Of a stretch of 17,098 bases of DNA, positions 7,390 through 14,890 are shown piece after piece. The notes beneath the pieces were generated by a model. The model ran no database searches. It saw nothing but the letters and a program-made list of their open reading frames with translations, and was not told the origin of the DNA. This DNA is from Lachnospiraceae bacterium UBA7481. GTDB lineage: Bacteria; Bacillota; Clostridia; Lachnospirales; Lachnospiraceae. Both the position numbers and the translations under genes were made by a program. Each line of letters opens with the position of its first letter. Position 1 is the stretch's first letter. The stretch is taken from contig DLOP01000037.1 in the NCBI GenBank assembly GCA_002478505.1, positions 8,659 through 25,756 of the forward strand, in the 5' to 3' direction.

Positions 7390-10300
7390 ATGCAGAAATT
7401 CAGCGATACATTTGGCAATTTAAAGATAAAACCGGAATTAAATGCGATCTTTGCCGATATGGATGTAGAGCGTGTCCTGATGAATAAGGGACAGCGCCTG
7501 ATCAGGATCTATATGAGATTGAACCGTCTGATACCCAAAGCGGATATCTATGCGCTGGAAAAACAGCTGCAGAAATATCTTTCCCCGGATCAGGAAAATG
7601 AAGTAAAGATCTGTGAAGTTTATGAACTGTCCGAACAGTATACGGCGGCATATATCTTAGAACATTATTATGAAAGCATGTTGTTGGAATTGAAACAGGC
7701 GAATATGGTTTTATATACGCTTTTTTTGCATGCGGATCCCAGGATGACAGAGGATGGTGTATTAAGTCTGGCTATTCCAAATACGACTCTCGGGAAAAAT
7801 AAAGAGCCGGAGATGCAGGAGTACCTTGAACTTGTTTTTAGCAGGCGATTTCAATTTGACATACAGGCGGATATCCGGTATGTGGAGCCGAAGGAGAGTA
7901 ATTACCGCAGGGAGCTGGAAATGCGGGCAGAGCGTATGATAGATGAGATCGCCAAACATACCGCGGGACAGACAGATGCAATGGCGGTAGAAGATTTGTC
8001 CGGATCGAAAGAGACAAAAAGTGTTCAGGAGGCTGACGATCCAAAGGAGGCAGCGTCACCGAAAGATACTTTGGGGTCACAGAGTCTGTCAGAAGCAGCG
8101 GAAAATGGTGCCAAGAAAGAGAAGGCACCGGAGCATAAGACAGAGGTGAAATTGAAAAAGACATCCCCGTCCGCCAGGTGGGAAAAAACGGAGAAGGGCG
8201 GCTGGAAGGAGAAGAATCATAAATTTGGCGGACGGAAGGAAAATGCCAGAAGCCTGATACGTTCCGATCATCCCGATGTGATTTATAATAGGGAATTTGA
8301 AGGAGAACCGTCTTTTCTGGATGATGTTTTTGACGAGGTCAGTGACAGCATCGTTGCCGGCGAGGTTCTGATGGTGGATGAACGCATCACTAAGACGGGT
8401 AAACATATCATCAGGATCGATATTTCGGATTACAGGGATTCGCTCAGTATCAAGCTGTTTTTAAATGAAGATATGGCGGAGGAGTTCTTAAAGCTGATCA
8501 AACCCGGTGATTGTATCAAAGCAAAGGGAATCGTCAGTCTGGATAAATTTGATAAAGAACTGGTGATGAGTTCGGTTATGGGTATCATGAAGACAACGGA
8601 TACCAGAAAGAAACGGGAAGACCTTTCTACAAGGAAACGTGTGGAACTTCATTGCCATACAAAGATGAGCGATATGGATGCCGTGTCTGACGTCGGGGAT
8701 ATCTTAAAACAGGCAAAGCGTTTTGGCCATACCGCGATGGCAGTGACGGATCATGGTAATGTACAGGCATTTCCGACTGCCAACCATACTTTCAAGCCGG
8801 ACGATCCATTTAAGATCATCTATGGTGTGGAGGCATATCTTGTCGATGATCTGCAGGAGATTGTGACCAACGGAAAGAACCAGAGCTTAAATGGATCCTA
8901 TGTTGTATTTGATATCGAGACGACAAGGTTTGTGAAGACAAAGAATAAGGTGATCGAGATCGGCGCCGTAAAGATTGAGAATGGCGGGATCACGGAGCGC
9001 TTTTCGGAGTTTGTTAATCCTAAGGAGCCGATTCCTTTTGAAATCGAGCAGCTGACCGGTATCAATGACACTATGGTGATGGATGCACCGGAGATTACGG
9101 AAATTTTGCCAAGATTTCTTAAGTTTTGTGAAGGATGTATTCTGGTGGCGCACAATGCCCACTTTGATATGGGATTTATCACTTATAATGCAGCGCAGCA
9201 GGGCTTAAAGGCAGATTTTACATATATTGATACCGTGGGAATCTCCAGAGCGTTTTATCCTGCACAGGCGAAGCATACGCTGGATGCGGTAGCCAAAACG
9301 ATGGGGGTAAGTCTGGAGAATCACCATCGTGCCGTAGATGACGCGGAGGCGACAGCGCAGATATTTGTACGTTTTCTTCCGATGTTGGCGGAAAAAGGAG
9401 TTACTAATATGGAGGAGCTCAATGCCTTTGGCGTGCTGGATAATGAGGCAATTAAGCGGCTCCATTATTATCATGCCATTATACTGGCAAAAAATGAGAT
9501 TGGCAGACGAAGCTTATATAAGCTGGTGTCATGCTCCAATCTGGATTATTTCAGACAACGGCCAAGAATCCCGAAAAGTAAGATTTTGGAGTATCGGGAA
9601 GGCTTGATTTTAGGAAGCGCCTGTGAACGCGGTGAACTGTATCAGGCTATTGTCAGGGAACAGGATGAGGCGCAGATTGAGAAGATTGTTTCGTTTTATG
9701 ATTATCTTGAAATCCAACCTATCACGAACAATCTGTTTCAGATTGCGGATGAGAAGAACTATCCCGGTATACAGAGCAGGGAGGATCTGATGAATATCAA
9801 CCGTCGGATCGTTAAGTTAGGAGAGACCTATCATAAACCGGTCTGCGCGACCTGTGACGTACACTTTTTGAATCCGGAAGACGGGATCTACCGTAAGATC
9901 ATCCTTGCCGGAAAGGGATTTACGGATACGGACAGCCAGCCGGATCTGTATTACAGGACGACAGAGGAAATGCTGGAGGAATTTGCCTATCTGGGAATGG
10001 ATAAGGCGGAAGAAGTCGTTATTACGAATACCAATATGATCGCAGACATGTGTGAGAAGATCACGCCCGTGCGCCCTGATAAATGCCCACCTGTGATCGA
10101 AGACAGTGATAAGACGCTCCGGAAGATCTGTTATGATAAGGCCCATGAGATGTACGGCCCTAATCTTCCTAAGATCGTGGAAGACCGTCTGGAAAGGGAA
10201 CTGACTTCCATCATTGGCAATGGCTTCGCCGTGATGTATATCATTGCGCAGAAGCTGGTTTGGAAGTCGGTGGAGGATGGATTCTTAGTAGGTTCCAGAG

Positions 10301-12066
10301 GCTCCGTAGGTTCTTCCTTTGTGGCGACGATGGCGGGGATCACGGAAGTAAATCCATTGTCACCGCATTATTATTGTACCAACTGCTATTATACGGATTT
10401 TGATTCTGAGGAGGTGAAGGCATATGCCGGCACTGCCGGATGTGATATGCCGGATAAGATCTGTCCCAAGTGCGGGGAGAAGCTTAAGAAGGACGGATTT
10501 GATATTCCCTTTGAAACTTTCCTGGGATTTAAGGGGGATAAGGAGCCGGATATCGATCTGAACTTTTCCAGTGAGTATCAGTCCAAAGCCCATAAATATA
10601 CGGAGGTTATCTTTGGTTATGGGCAGACATTCCGTGCGGGTACAATTGGTACGCTGGCGGATAAGACAGCGTACGGTTATGTCAGAAAATATTATAACGA
10701 GAGAAATATTGTGAAGCGCAATGCGGAGATCAACCGTATTACGCTTGGATGCGTCGGCATCCGCCGAACGACGGGACAGCATCCGGGCGGTATTGTCGTG
10801 CTTCCGGTAGGGGAGGATATCTCTTCCTTTACTCCGATACAGCACCCGGCGGATAAGGATATCGATATCATTACCACGCATCACGATTATCATTCTATTG
10901 ACCATAACCTGTTAAAACTGGATATCTTAGGACATGATGATCCTACCATGATCCGTATGCTGCAGGATCTGACAGGGATTGATCCGCTTCAGATCCCGCT
11001 GGACGATCCTGAGGTAATGACTTTGTTTCAGACGACGAAAGCATTGGGAGTGGAGCCGGCGGACATCTGCGGATGTAAATTGGGCTCGCTTGGCATTCCG
11101 GAGTTTGGTACGGATTTTGCCATGCAGATGTTGATTGACGCAAAGCCGCAGTCATTTTCCGATCTGGTCAGAATCTCCGGACTGTCACATGGTACGGACG
11201 TATGGCTTGGCAATGCGCAGACGTTGATCCAGGAAGGAAAGGCGACGATTTCCACGGCAATCTGTACCCGTGACGATATTATGACCTACCTGATCAAAAT
11301 GGGCGTGGAAAGTTCCCTGGCATTTTCCATTATGGAGAGTGTGCGGAAGGGAAAAGGATTAAAGCCGGAAATGGAAGAGGCAATGAAGGCGAACAACGTA
11401 CCGGACTGGTATATCTGGTCCTGTAAAAAGATCAAATATATGTTTCCGAAGGCGCATGCGGCTGCCTATGTTATGATGGCATGGAGGATCGCGTATTGTA
11501 AGATCAATTATCCCATTGCTTATTATTGCGCTTTTTATTCCAAGCGTGCCAAGGCATTTTCCTATGAGATCATGTGTATGGGAAAAGATGTGCTGGAGCG
11601 GCATATGCGGGAGTATGAACGAAGGAACAGGGGCGAGGCACAGGACAGCGGCAGTCAGGAGACAGGGAGTCAGGAGAAAGAAAGCGGCGAGGTACAGGAT
11701 GCTGTAAAGAGTAAGGATCAGGAGCTGACTAATAAGGATAAATTACAATATGGAGATATGCGTATTGTACAGGAGATGTATGCAAGAGGGATCGATTTTA
11801 TGCCGATTGATATCTATCGTGCCAAGGCAAGGGATTTCCAGATCATAGACGGAAAGATCATGCCGTCGTTTTCCGCGATCGAAGGTATGGGAGAAACGGC
11901 TGCGGTACTTTTGGAGGATGCTGCCAAGGAAGGTCAGTTTTTCAGTAAGGATGATATGAAGGCCCGTGCCAAGCTTTCCAATACGATCATTGAGACATTG
12001 ACCAGACTGGGACTGTTAGAGGGTATGCCCCAGAGTAACCAGCTCAGTATCTTTGATTTTGTTTGA
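7390..12066 (+). CDS. polC: DNA polymerase III alpha subunit, Gram-positive PolC type
   Basis: Replicative DNA polymerase with built-in proofreading exonuclease. About 1558 residues, roughly 100 longer than typical family members. Order: N-terminal domain (1-190), charged low-complexity linker (about 195-290), OB fold (about 320-400), PHP domain starting at LHCHTKMSD (His421, His423), split by a DEDD exonuclease (DIETT with Asp508 and Glu510; HNAHFD with Asp593; HHRAVDDAEA with His646 and Asp651), then the palm with GSRGSVGSSFVATM. A Cys4-like zinc element (CTNC, CPKC) precedes PDIDLNFSSEYQ, whose Asp1054 and Asp1056 are the catalytic aspartates. A second hydrophilic insert (GEAQDSGSQETGSQE and following) lies near the C-terminus. 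ATG 7390 is one base after the ispG stop; GGAAAGG (7370-7376) is somewhat distant. In-frame ATGs at 7339 and 7360 would overlap ispG. No clear terminator follows. Confidence 0.97.
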   Translation: MQKFSDTFGNLKIKPELNAIFADMDVERVLMNKGQRLIRIYMRLNRLIPKADIYALEKQLQKYLSPDQENEVKICEVYELSEQYTAAYILEHYYESMLLELKQANMVLYTLFLHADPRMTEDGVLSLAIPNTTLGKNKEPEMQEYLELVFSRRFQFDIQADIRYVEPKESNYRRELEMRAERMIDEIAKHTAGQTDAMAVEDLSGSKETKSVQEADDPKEAASPKDTLGSQSLSEAAENGAKKEKAPEHKTEVKLKKTSPSARWEKTEKGGWKEKNHKFGGRKENARSLIRSDHPDVIYNREFEGEPSFLDDVFDEVSDSIVAGEVLMVDERITKTGKHIIRIDISDYRDSLSIKLFLNEDMAEEFLKLIKPGDCIKAKGIVSLDKFDKELVMSSVMGIMKTTDTRKKREDLSTRKRVELHCHTKMSDMDAVSDVGDILKQAKRFGHTAMAVTDHGNVQAFPTANHTFKPDDPFKIIYGVEAYLVDDLQEIVTNGKNQSLNGSYVVFDIETTRFVKTKNKVIEIGAVKIENGGITERFSEFVNPKEPIPFEIEQLTGINDTMVMDAPEITEILPRFLKFCEGCILVAHNAHFDMGFITYNAAQQGLKADFTYIDTVGISRAFYPAQAKHTLDAVAKTMGVSLENHHRAVDDAEATAQIFVRFLPMLAEKGVTNMEELNAFGVLDNEAIKRLHYYHAIILAKNEIGRRSLYKLVSCSNLDYFRQRPRIPKSKILEYREGLILGSACERGELYQAIVREQDEAQIEKIVSFYDYLEIQPITNNLFQIADEKNYPGIQSREDLMNINRRIVKLGETYHKPVCATCDVHFLNPEDGIYRKIILAGKGFTDTDSQPDLYYRTTEEMLEEFAYLGMDKAEEVVITNTNMIADMCEKITPVRPDKCPPVIEDSDKTLRKICYDKAHEMYGPNLPKIVEDRLERELTSIIGNGFAVMYIIAQKLVWKSVEDGFLVGSRGSVGSSFVATMAGITEVNPLSPHYYCTNCYYTDFDSEEVKAYAGTAGCDMPDKICPKCGEKLKKDGFDIPFETFLGFKGDKEPDIDLNFSSEYQSKAHKYTEVIFGYGQTFRAGTIGTLADKTAYGYVRKYYNERNIVKRNAEINRITLGCVGIRRTTGQHPGGIVVLPVGEDISSFTPIQHPADKDIDIITTHHDYHSIDHNLLKLDILGHDDPTMIRMLQDLTGIDPLQIPLDDPEVMTLFQTTKALGVEPADICGCKLGSLGIPEFGTDFAMQMLIDAKPQSFSDLVRISGLSHGTDVWLGNAQTLIQEGKATISTAICTRDDIMTYLIKMGVESSLAFSIMESVRKGKGLKPEMEEAMKANNVPDWYIWSCKKIKYMFPKAHAAAYVMMAWRIAYCKINYPIAYYCAFYSKRAKAFSYEIMCMGKDVLERHMREYERRNRGEAQDSGSQETGSQEKESGEVQDAVKSKDQELTNKDKLQYGDMRIVQEMYARGIDFMPIDIYRAKARDFQIIDGKIMPSFSAIEGMGETAAVLLEDAAKEGQFFSKDDMKARAKLSNTIIETLTRLGLLEGMPQSNQLSIFDFV

Positions 12067-12097
12067 ATCCTAAAAACGTAAAAAAATAAAAAAATGC

Positions 12098-12126
12098 TTG
12101 CAATTTTCCTGTATATGTAATAGAAT
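12098..12126 (+). promoter_or_regulatory. Promoter of the tRNA-Glu gene
   Basis: TTGCAA (12098-12103) and TAGAAT (12121-12126) with an ideal 17-bp spacer. The predicted start near 12133 gives a short leader of about 33 nt before the mature tRNA. The placement directly ahead of a stable RNA gene supports the call. Confidence 0.7.
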
Positions 12127-12165
12127 AATCAAGGACTTGTTTTTCGGGTATAAGACAGTCTAAAT

Positions 12166-12237
12166 GGCTTGTTGGTCAAGCGGTTAAGACGCCGCCCTCT
12201 CACGGCGGAAACAGGGGTTCGATTCCCCTACAAGCTG
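12166..12237 (+). tRNA. tRNA-Glu, anticodon CTC
   Basis: A complete cloverleaf of 72 nt. The acceptor GGCTTGT (12166-12172) pairs with ACAAGCT (12230-12236), the first pair being a G-T wobble. The D-arm has GTC and GAC around AAGCGGTTAA. The anticodon stem CCGCC (12192-12196) pairs with GGCGG (12204-12208) around CTCTCAC, so the anticodon is CTC at 12199-12201, reading GAG codons. The T-arm is AGGGG and CCCCT around TTCGATT. The discriminator is G (12237). The next bases are CTA, so the CCA tail is not encoded and must be added after transcription. The body closely matches bacterial glutamate tRNAs as I remember them. It has its own promoter and terminator within the 332-base stretch between polC and the methyltransferase gene. 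Confidence 0.95.
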
Positions 12238-12260
12238 CTAAGAAGAAAAGCCCAACCCTG

Positions 12261-12298
12261 AAAGACGTTGAGATTGTAAGGATTTCAATGTCTTTTTT
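12261..12298 (+). terminator. Rho-independent terminator of the tRNA-Glu gene
   Basis: AAAGACGTTGAGA (12261-12273) pairs with TTTCAATGTCTTT (12283-12295) over 13 bp with two G-T wobbles, a 9-nt loop and a T-run continuing to 12298. It lies 23 nt after the mature tRNA end. Confidence 0.85.
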
Positions 12299-12316
12299 AT
12301 TTTTCCCTTTTCGTAA

Positions 12317-12345
12317 TTGTGTACCCGTTGAAAATAGATTATAAT
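12317..12345 (+). promoter_or_regulatory. Promoter of the methyltransferase gene
   Basis: TTGTGT (12317-12322) and a perfect TATAAT (12340-12345) with a 17-bp spacer. The start would be near 12352, about 47 nt before the ATG. Together with the preceding terminator this makes the methyltransferase an independent transcription unit. Confidence 0.7.
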
Positions 12346-12398
12346 TATACTGATAAATCGGTATCTGTACAAATGCCGCACCGCTAGGGAGAGCCTTT

Positions 12399-13160
12399 AT
12401 GGAAAAAGAAAAATTACTTTTTTATAATGAATACGAAGAATTTTACGAAATGGCAGAAAAATCGATTGCATTTCAAAAGTTTTGTTGTGATTCGTTTGGG
12501 CAGGACTTTTCACAAGATGGATTTAGTGACATTGAGCAAATCGATATGATATTGCCCTATATTCCAACAAAAGAAGATATCCATATACTGGATGTTGGTT
12601 GCGGAAACGGAAAAATGTTGGGATATTTACAAAAAAAGACCGGCGCATTTATCCATGGTTTTGATTACTCCCAAAAGGCCATAACAAATGCCAGAGGGCG
12701 ATTTACTCAAAAGTCAGATTTTCGCGAAGGAATAATAGGTGAAATCGAGTATCCGGACAATTCCTTTGATATAGTAGTATCTATGGATACTATGTACTTT
12801 TCTAAAGATATGAATGCCTTTGTAGGACAAATAAAGAGATGGTTAAAACCTGATGGTATTTTGTTTGTAGGCTATCAGGAGGGTGAATTGGTTCCAAGGA
12901 CATTTGATGAAAATACTACAGAATTGGCCAAAGCTCTGAAAAATAATGGAATGAACTTTGAGGCAAGAAATATTACAAAACAAACTTATGAATTACTTAA
13001 AAAGAAAAGAGATGCCGCCATTATTCATAAAGCAGAGTTTGAAAACGAGGGGCATATACAATGGTTTGATATGCTGATGATGCAAACTGAATGGGTTGAA
13101 GAACCATATCGGCAATTTGAAAAAGTAATGGCCAGATATATTTATGTGGCAAGAAAATGA
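12399..13160 (+). CDS. Class I SAM-dependent methyltransferase, substrate unknown
   Basis: 253-residue soluble protein with a Rossmann-type methyltransferase core. Motif I is HILDVGCGNGKML (62-74), which binds S-adenosylmethionine. The acidic residue after strand 2 is Asp89 in GFDYS. The post-motif strand reads NSFDIVVSMDTMYF (121-134), and WLKPDGILFVGY (148-159) is the typical strand-5 region. The N-terminal 60 residues are helical and may form the substrate cap. The acceptor could be a small molecule or a macromolecule; the sequence does not decide. ATG 12399 has GGGAGAG (12387-12393) 5 nt ahead. The gene is visibly richer in AT than its neighbours (many AAA, AAT and TTT codons) and lies just after a tRNA with its own promoter, consistent with horizontal gain. 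No integrase and no repeated tRNA end are present. Confidence 0.85.
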   Translation: MEKEKLLFYNEYEEFYEMAEKSIAFQKFCCDSFGQDFSQDGFSDIEQIDMILPYIPTKEDIHILDVGCGNGKMLGYLQKKTGAFIHGFDYSQKAITNARGRFTQKSDFREGIIGEIEYPDNSFDIVVSMDTMYFSKDMNAFVGQIKRWLKPDGILFVGYQEGELVPRTFDENTTELAKALKNNGMNFEARNITKQTYELLKKKRDAAIIHKAEFENEGHIQWFDMLMMQTEWVEEPYRQFEKVMARYIYVARK

Positions 13161-13164
13161 ATAG

Positions 13165-13180
13165 CGGAAACATGTTTCCG
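13165..13180. repeat. Perfect 16-bp palindrome after the methyltransferase gene
   Basis: CGGAAACATGTTTCCG is fully self-complementary and starts 4 nt after the methyltransferase stop. As RNA it folds into a 6-bp stem with a CATG loop. It is followed by five A, not T; a run of six T appears only at 13194-13199. It may end transcription weakly or serve as a protein-binding site. Confidence 0.6.
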
Positions 13181-13213
13181 AAAAAGGAGTTTATTTTTTA
13201 CATATCTGTATTC

Positions 13214-13242
13214 TTTTCATTTTTTAGTTTTAATGTTATAAT
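13214..13242 (+). promoter_or_regulatory. Promoter of the small protein-PilZ unit (extended -10)
   Basis: TATAAT (13237-13242) is preceded by TG one base upstream, an extended -10 (TGTTATAAT). The -35 TTTTCA (13214-13219) matches at four positions with a 17-bp spacer. The predicted start is near 13249, about 58 nt before the ATG of the small gene. Confidence 0.7.
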
Positions 13243-13306
13243 ATACGCGGAATCGAGCTAAGCACTGCGTTTATAATGACTGATAATATTTCAGAATGGA
13301 GATCTT

Positions 13307-13552
13307 ATGGCAGTTCAAAACAGTAAAGAGATTCATATGGAAAGAGCAAGTGAAGAACATGAGATCAAGGATATGATCGCTATGATCGACAGTATGATGG
13401 AAGGCGGCGTCAGCCGGCTTAAAGTAAAGGTTACGGAAGAACTGGATGCAGGAGAAAGAAGACGGCAGTATCATCATGGCAGATGCGATATAGGAAGTCC
13501 GTGGGCGTGTGGGACGCCGTTTGATGTGCTGGATATAAATGAAAAGGATTGA
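13307..13552 (+). CDS. Small conserved-looking protein with Cys/His-rich tail, function unknown
   Basis: 81 residues, no signal peptide or membrane segment. The N-terminal half is acidic and probably helical (EEHEIKDMIAMIDSMMEGG, residues 16-34), followed by a short strand-like stretch (RLKVKVTEEL). The C-terminal half contains HHGRCDIGSPWACG (56-69) with His56, His57, Cys60 and Cys68, a pattern that could bind a metal or form a disulfide. I do not recognise a named domain, though I recall similar short proteins in Lachnospiraceae. ATG 13307 has GGAG (13298-13301) 5 nt ahead. It is first in a unit with the PilZ gene, whose start follows its stop by 3 nt, so the two are cotranscribed and may act together. 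The clear ribosome site, promoter and codon use support a real gene. Confidence 0.75.
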   Translation: MAVQNSKEIHMERASEEHEIKDMIAMIDSMMEGGVSRLKVKVTEELDAGERRRQYHHGRCDIGSPWACGTPFDVLDINEKD

Positions 13553-13555
13553 TTT

Positions 13556-14284
13556 ATGGAAAAGATTTTAAAACTCGGCATGCATGTAGAGATGATCAAA
13601 AAAGGTCTGGCGCCGGATGCACTGGAAAATATGGATAAGAAATATGTCAGCTCCCTGCATGAGATATTAAGCGACGGTACGCTTGTGCTTACGAATCCTA
13701 CCATCAGGGCAAGGTTGGTTCCCCTGCACAAAGGCGAACGTTACGACGGGTATTTTTTCCTGAGGGATAAGATATATACGGCAGGATTTGTTGTTGAGAA
13801 GCCGTTTATCGAGGGAAATGTCCGCGTTGTGCGCGTGCGTCTTATCAGTGATTTGATGAAATATGAGAGACGGCAGTTTTTTCGTTTTGAGACGACCATG
13901 GATATCCGTTATCTTCTTTTGACTGCAGAGAATACGGCTGAATTTAAAGAAGCTGTGAAGAAAAATAATCTTTTGCAGATGCAGGGGTTTAAAGGCGGTA
14001 CGACGATGGATATCAGCGGCGGTGGGATAAGGTTCTATTCAAAAGAGCTTCTTTCGGAAGGCGGTATGACGATCGTTCATATGGAAGTGGAGGTAGAAGG
14101 TCAGAAGAAAAATCATACTTTTTTAGGAAAAGTGTTGTATTCTGAGCGCCACAGAGACAATCGAGACATTTATATCCATCGGATCCAGTTTGTTGATTAT
14201 AAGCAGGATATCAGGGAAGAGCTGGTGCAATATATCTTTAAATGTCAGCGCGATCGCTTAAAAAAGCAAAATTCTTTAAATTAG
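13556..14284 (+). CDS. PilZ-domain protein, YcgR-like cyclic di-GMP receptor
   Basis: 242-residue cytosolic protein. The N-terminal half (about 1-100) has the beta-rich pattern of the YcgR N-terminal domain. The C-terminal PilZ domain carries both ligand motifs: RRQFFRFE, giving RxxxR with Arg106 and Arg110, and MDISGGGIRF, giving DxSxxG with Asp152, Ser154 and Gly157. Binding of cyclic di-GMP is therefore expected. In flagellated bacteria such proteins slow the motor; elsewhere they control polysaccharide or adhesion. No flagellar gene is in the window, so the output is open. ATG 13556 lies 3 nt after the small gene's stop, with AAAGGA (13543-13548) inside that gene's end, indicating translational coupling. 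I see no strong terminator between its stop and the HU promoter. Confidence 0.9.
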   Translation: MEKILKLGMHVEMIKKGLAPDALENMDKKYVSSLHEILSDGTLVLTNPTIRARLVPLHKGERYDGYFFLRDKIYTAGFVVEKPFIEGNVRVVRVRLISDLMKYERRQFFRFETTMDIRYLLLTAENTAEFKEAVKKNNLLQMQGFKGGTTMDISGGGIRFYSKELLSEGGMTIVHMEVEVEGQKKNHTFLGKVLYSERHRDNRDIYIHRIQFVDYKQDIREELVQYIFKCQRDRLKKQNSLN

Positions 14285-14286
14285 GC

Positions 14287-14315
14287 TTGCAAAAAAGCGT
14301 AAATGGTGGTAGTCT
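14287..14315 (+). promoter_or_regulatory. Probable promoter of the HU gene
   Basis: TTGCAA (14287-14292), a 17-bp spacer and TAGTCT (14310-14315), with TG one base ahead of the -10 (TGGTAGTCT). The weak -10 is compensated by the extended element. The predicted start near 14322 falls at an inverted repeat. Confidence 0.5.
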
Positions 14316-14321
14316 GTTAGA

Positions 14322-14338
14322 TAAGTACAAAGTACTTA
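14322..14338. promoter_or_regulatory. 7-bp inverted repeat at the HU transcription start, possible operator
   Basis: TAAGTAC and GTACTTA form a perfect 7-bp inverted repeat separated by AAA, placed at the predicted +1 of the HU transcript and 24 nt before the start codon. The position fits an operator, or a short 5' hairpin in the mRNA. The repeat is seen directly; the role is inference. Confidence 0.4.
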
Positions 14339-14362
14339 AATATACTTTTTTGGAGGAAGAAT

Positions 14363-14659
14363 ATGAACAAATCAGAATTGGTTGAAGCTATGGCAAAACA
14401 GACTGGTATGTCAAAGAAGGATACGGAAGCTGGCTTAAATGCGTTCTGCGATGTAGTTAAGAAAGAGCTTGCCAGCAAGAAGGGTGACAAGAAGGTTCAG
14501 CTTGTCGGCTTCGGTACATTCGAGGTTTCCCAGAGAAAAGCAAGACAGGGTCGCAATCCTTTGACAGGCGAGAGCATCAAGATCAAAGCATCTAAGTCTC
14601 CGAAGTTCAAACCGGGCAAGGCATTGAAGGATGCGGTTAATAAGAAGAAAAAGAAATAA
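14363..14659 (+). CDS. hup: HU family DNA-binding protein
   Basis: Small basic nucleoid protein that dimerises and bends DNA without strong sequence specificity. 98 residues, slightly longer than the usual 90-94 because of a lysine-rich loop near residues 39-44 (KKGDKK) and a C-terminal tail of five lysines. Typical features are the start MNKSELVEAMAKQTGMSKKD, the helix pair to residue 37, VGFGTFEV (48-55) and the DNA-intercalating arm with Arg-Asn-Pro at 64-66 (RNPLTGE), ending with FKPGKALKDAVN. ATG 14363 has GGAGG (14352-14356) 6 nt ahead. It has its own promoter and a strong terminator, so it is monocistronic. IHF-type subunits are unlikely given the length and sequence. Confidence 0.96.
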   Translation: MNKSELVEAMAKQTGMSKKDTEAGLNAFCDVVKKELASKKGDKKVQLVGFGTFEVSQRKARQGRNPLTGESIKIKASKSPKFKPGKALKDAVNKKKKK

Positions 14660-14688
14660 TACTTATGCAGCCATGTATTAGGCATAAG

Positions 14689-14717
14689 GGCATCTGCAGA
14701 AATGTGGATGCCTTTTT
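14689..14717 (+). terminator. Strong rho-independent terminator of the HU gene
   Basis: GGCATCTGCA (14689-14698) pairs with TGTGGATGCC (14703-14712) over 10 bp including two wobbles, closing a GAAA tetraloop, followed by five T (14713-14717). It lies 30 nt after the HU stop. Confidence 0.9.
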
Positions 14718-14793
14718 AATTTAGATTATGGAGTGGATGGTTTTTTGAATGCCTTATTTTGCAATTATTTTTAAAAAATTTTGAAAAATTTAC

Positions 14794-14823
14794 TTGAATT
14801 TTATGGAAAAAAACGGATATAAT
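14794..14823 (+). promoter_or_regulatory. Promoter of the CarD-family gene
   Basis: TTGAAT (14794-14799), an 18-bp spacer and a perfect TATAAT (14818-14823) in AT-rich DNA. The start near 14830 gives a leader of about 60 nt. Confidence 0.65.
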
Positions 14824-14890
14824 TAGTGTTAGAAGAAGTTTTAAGTCTCAAACGGAATCTTTAAATCGATCAGAAAGGAGCTGGATTGCG

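Noticed and set aside
12214..13300. Possible integration duplicates of the tRNA-Glu 3' end flanking the methyltransferase gene
   Set aside because: No second copy of the T-arm and acceptor sequence was found downstream to the next gene; the similarity of AGCTGCTAAG to GAGCTAAGCAC near 13254 is too poor.
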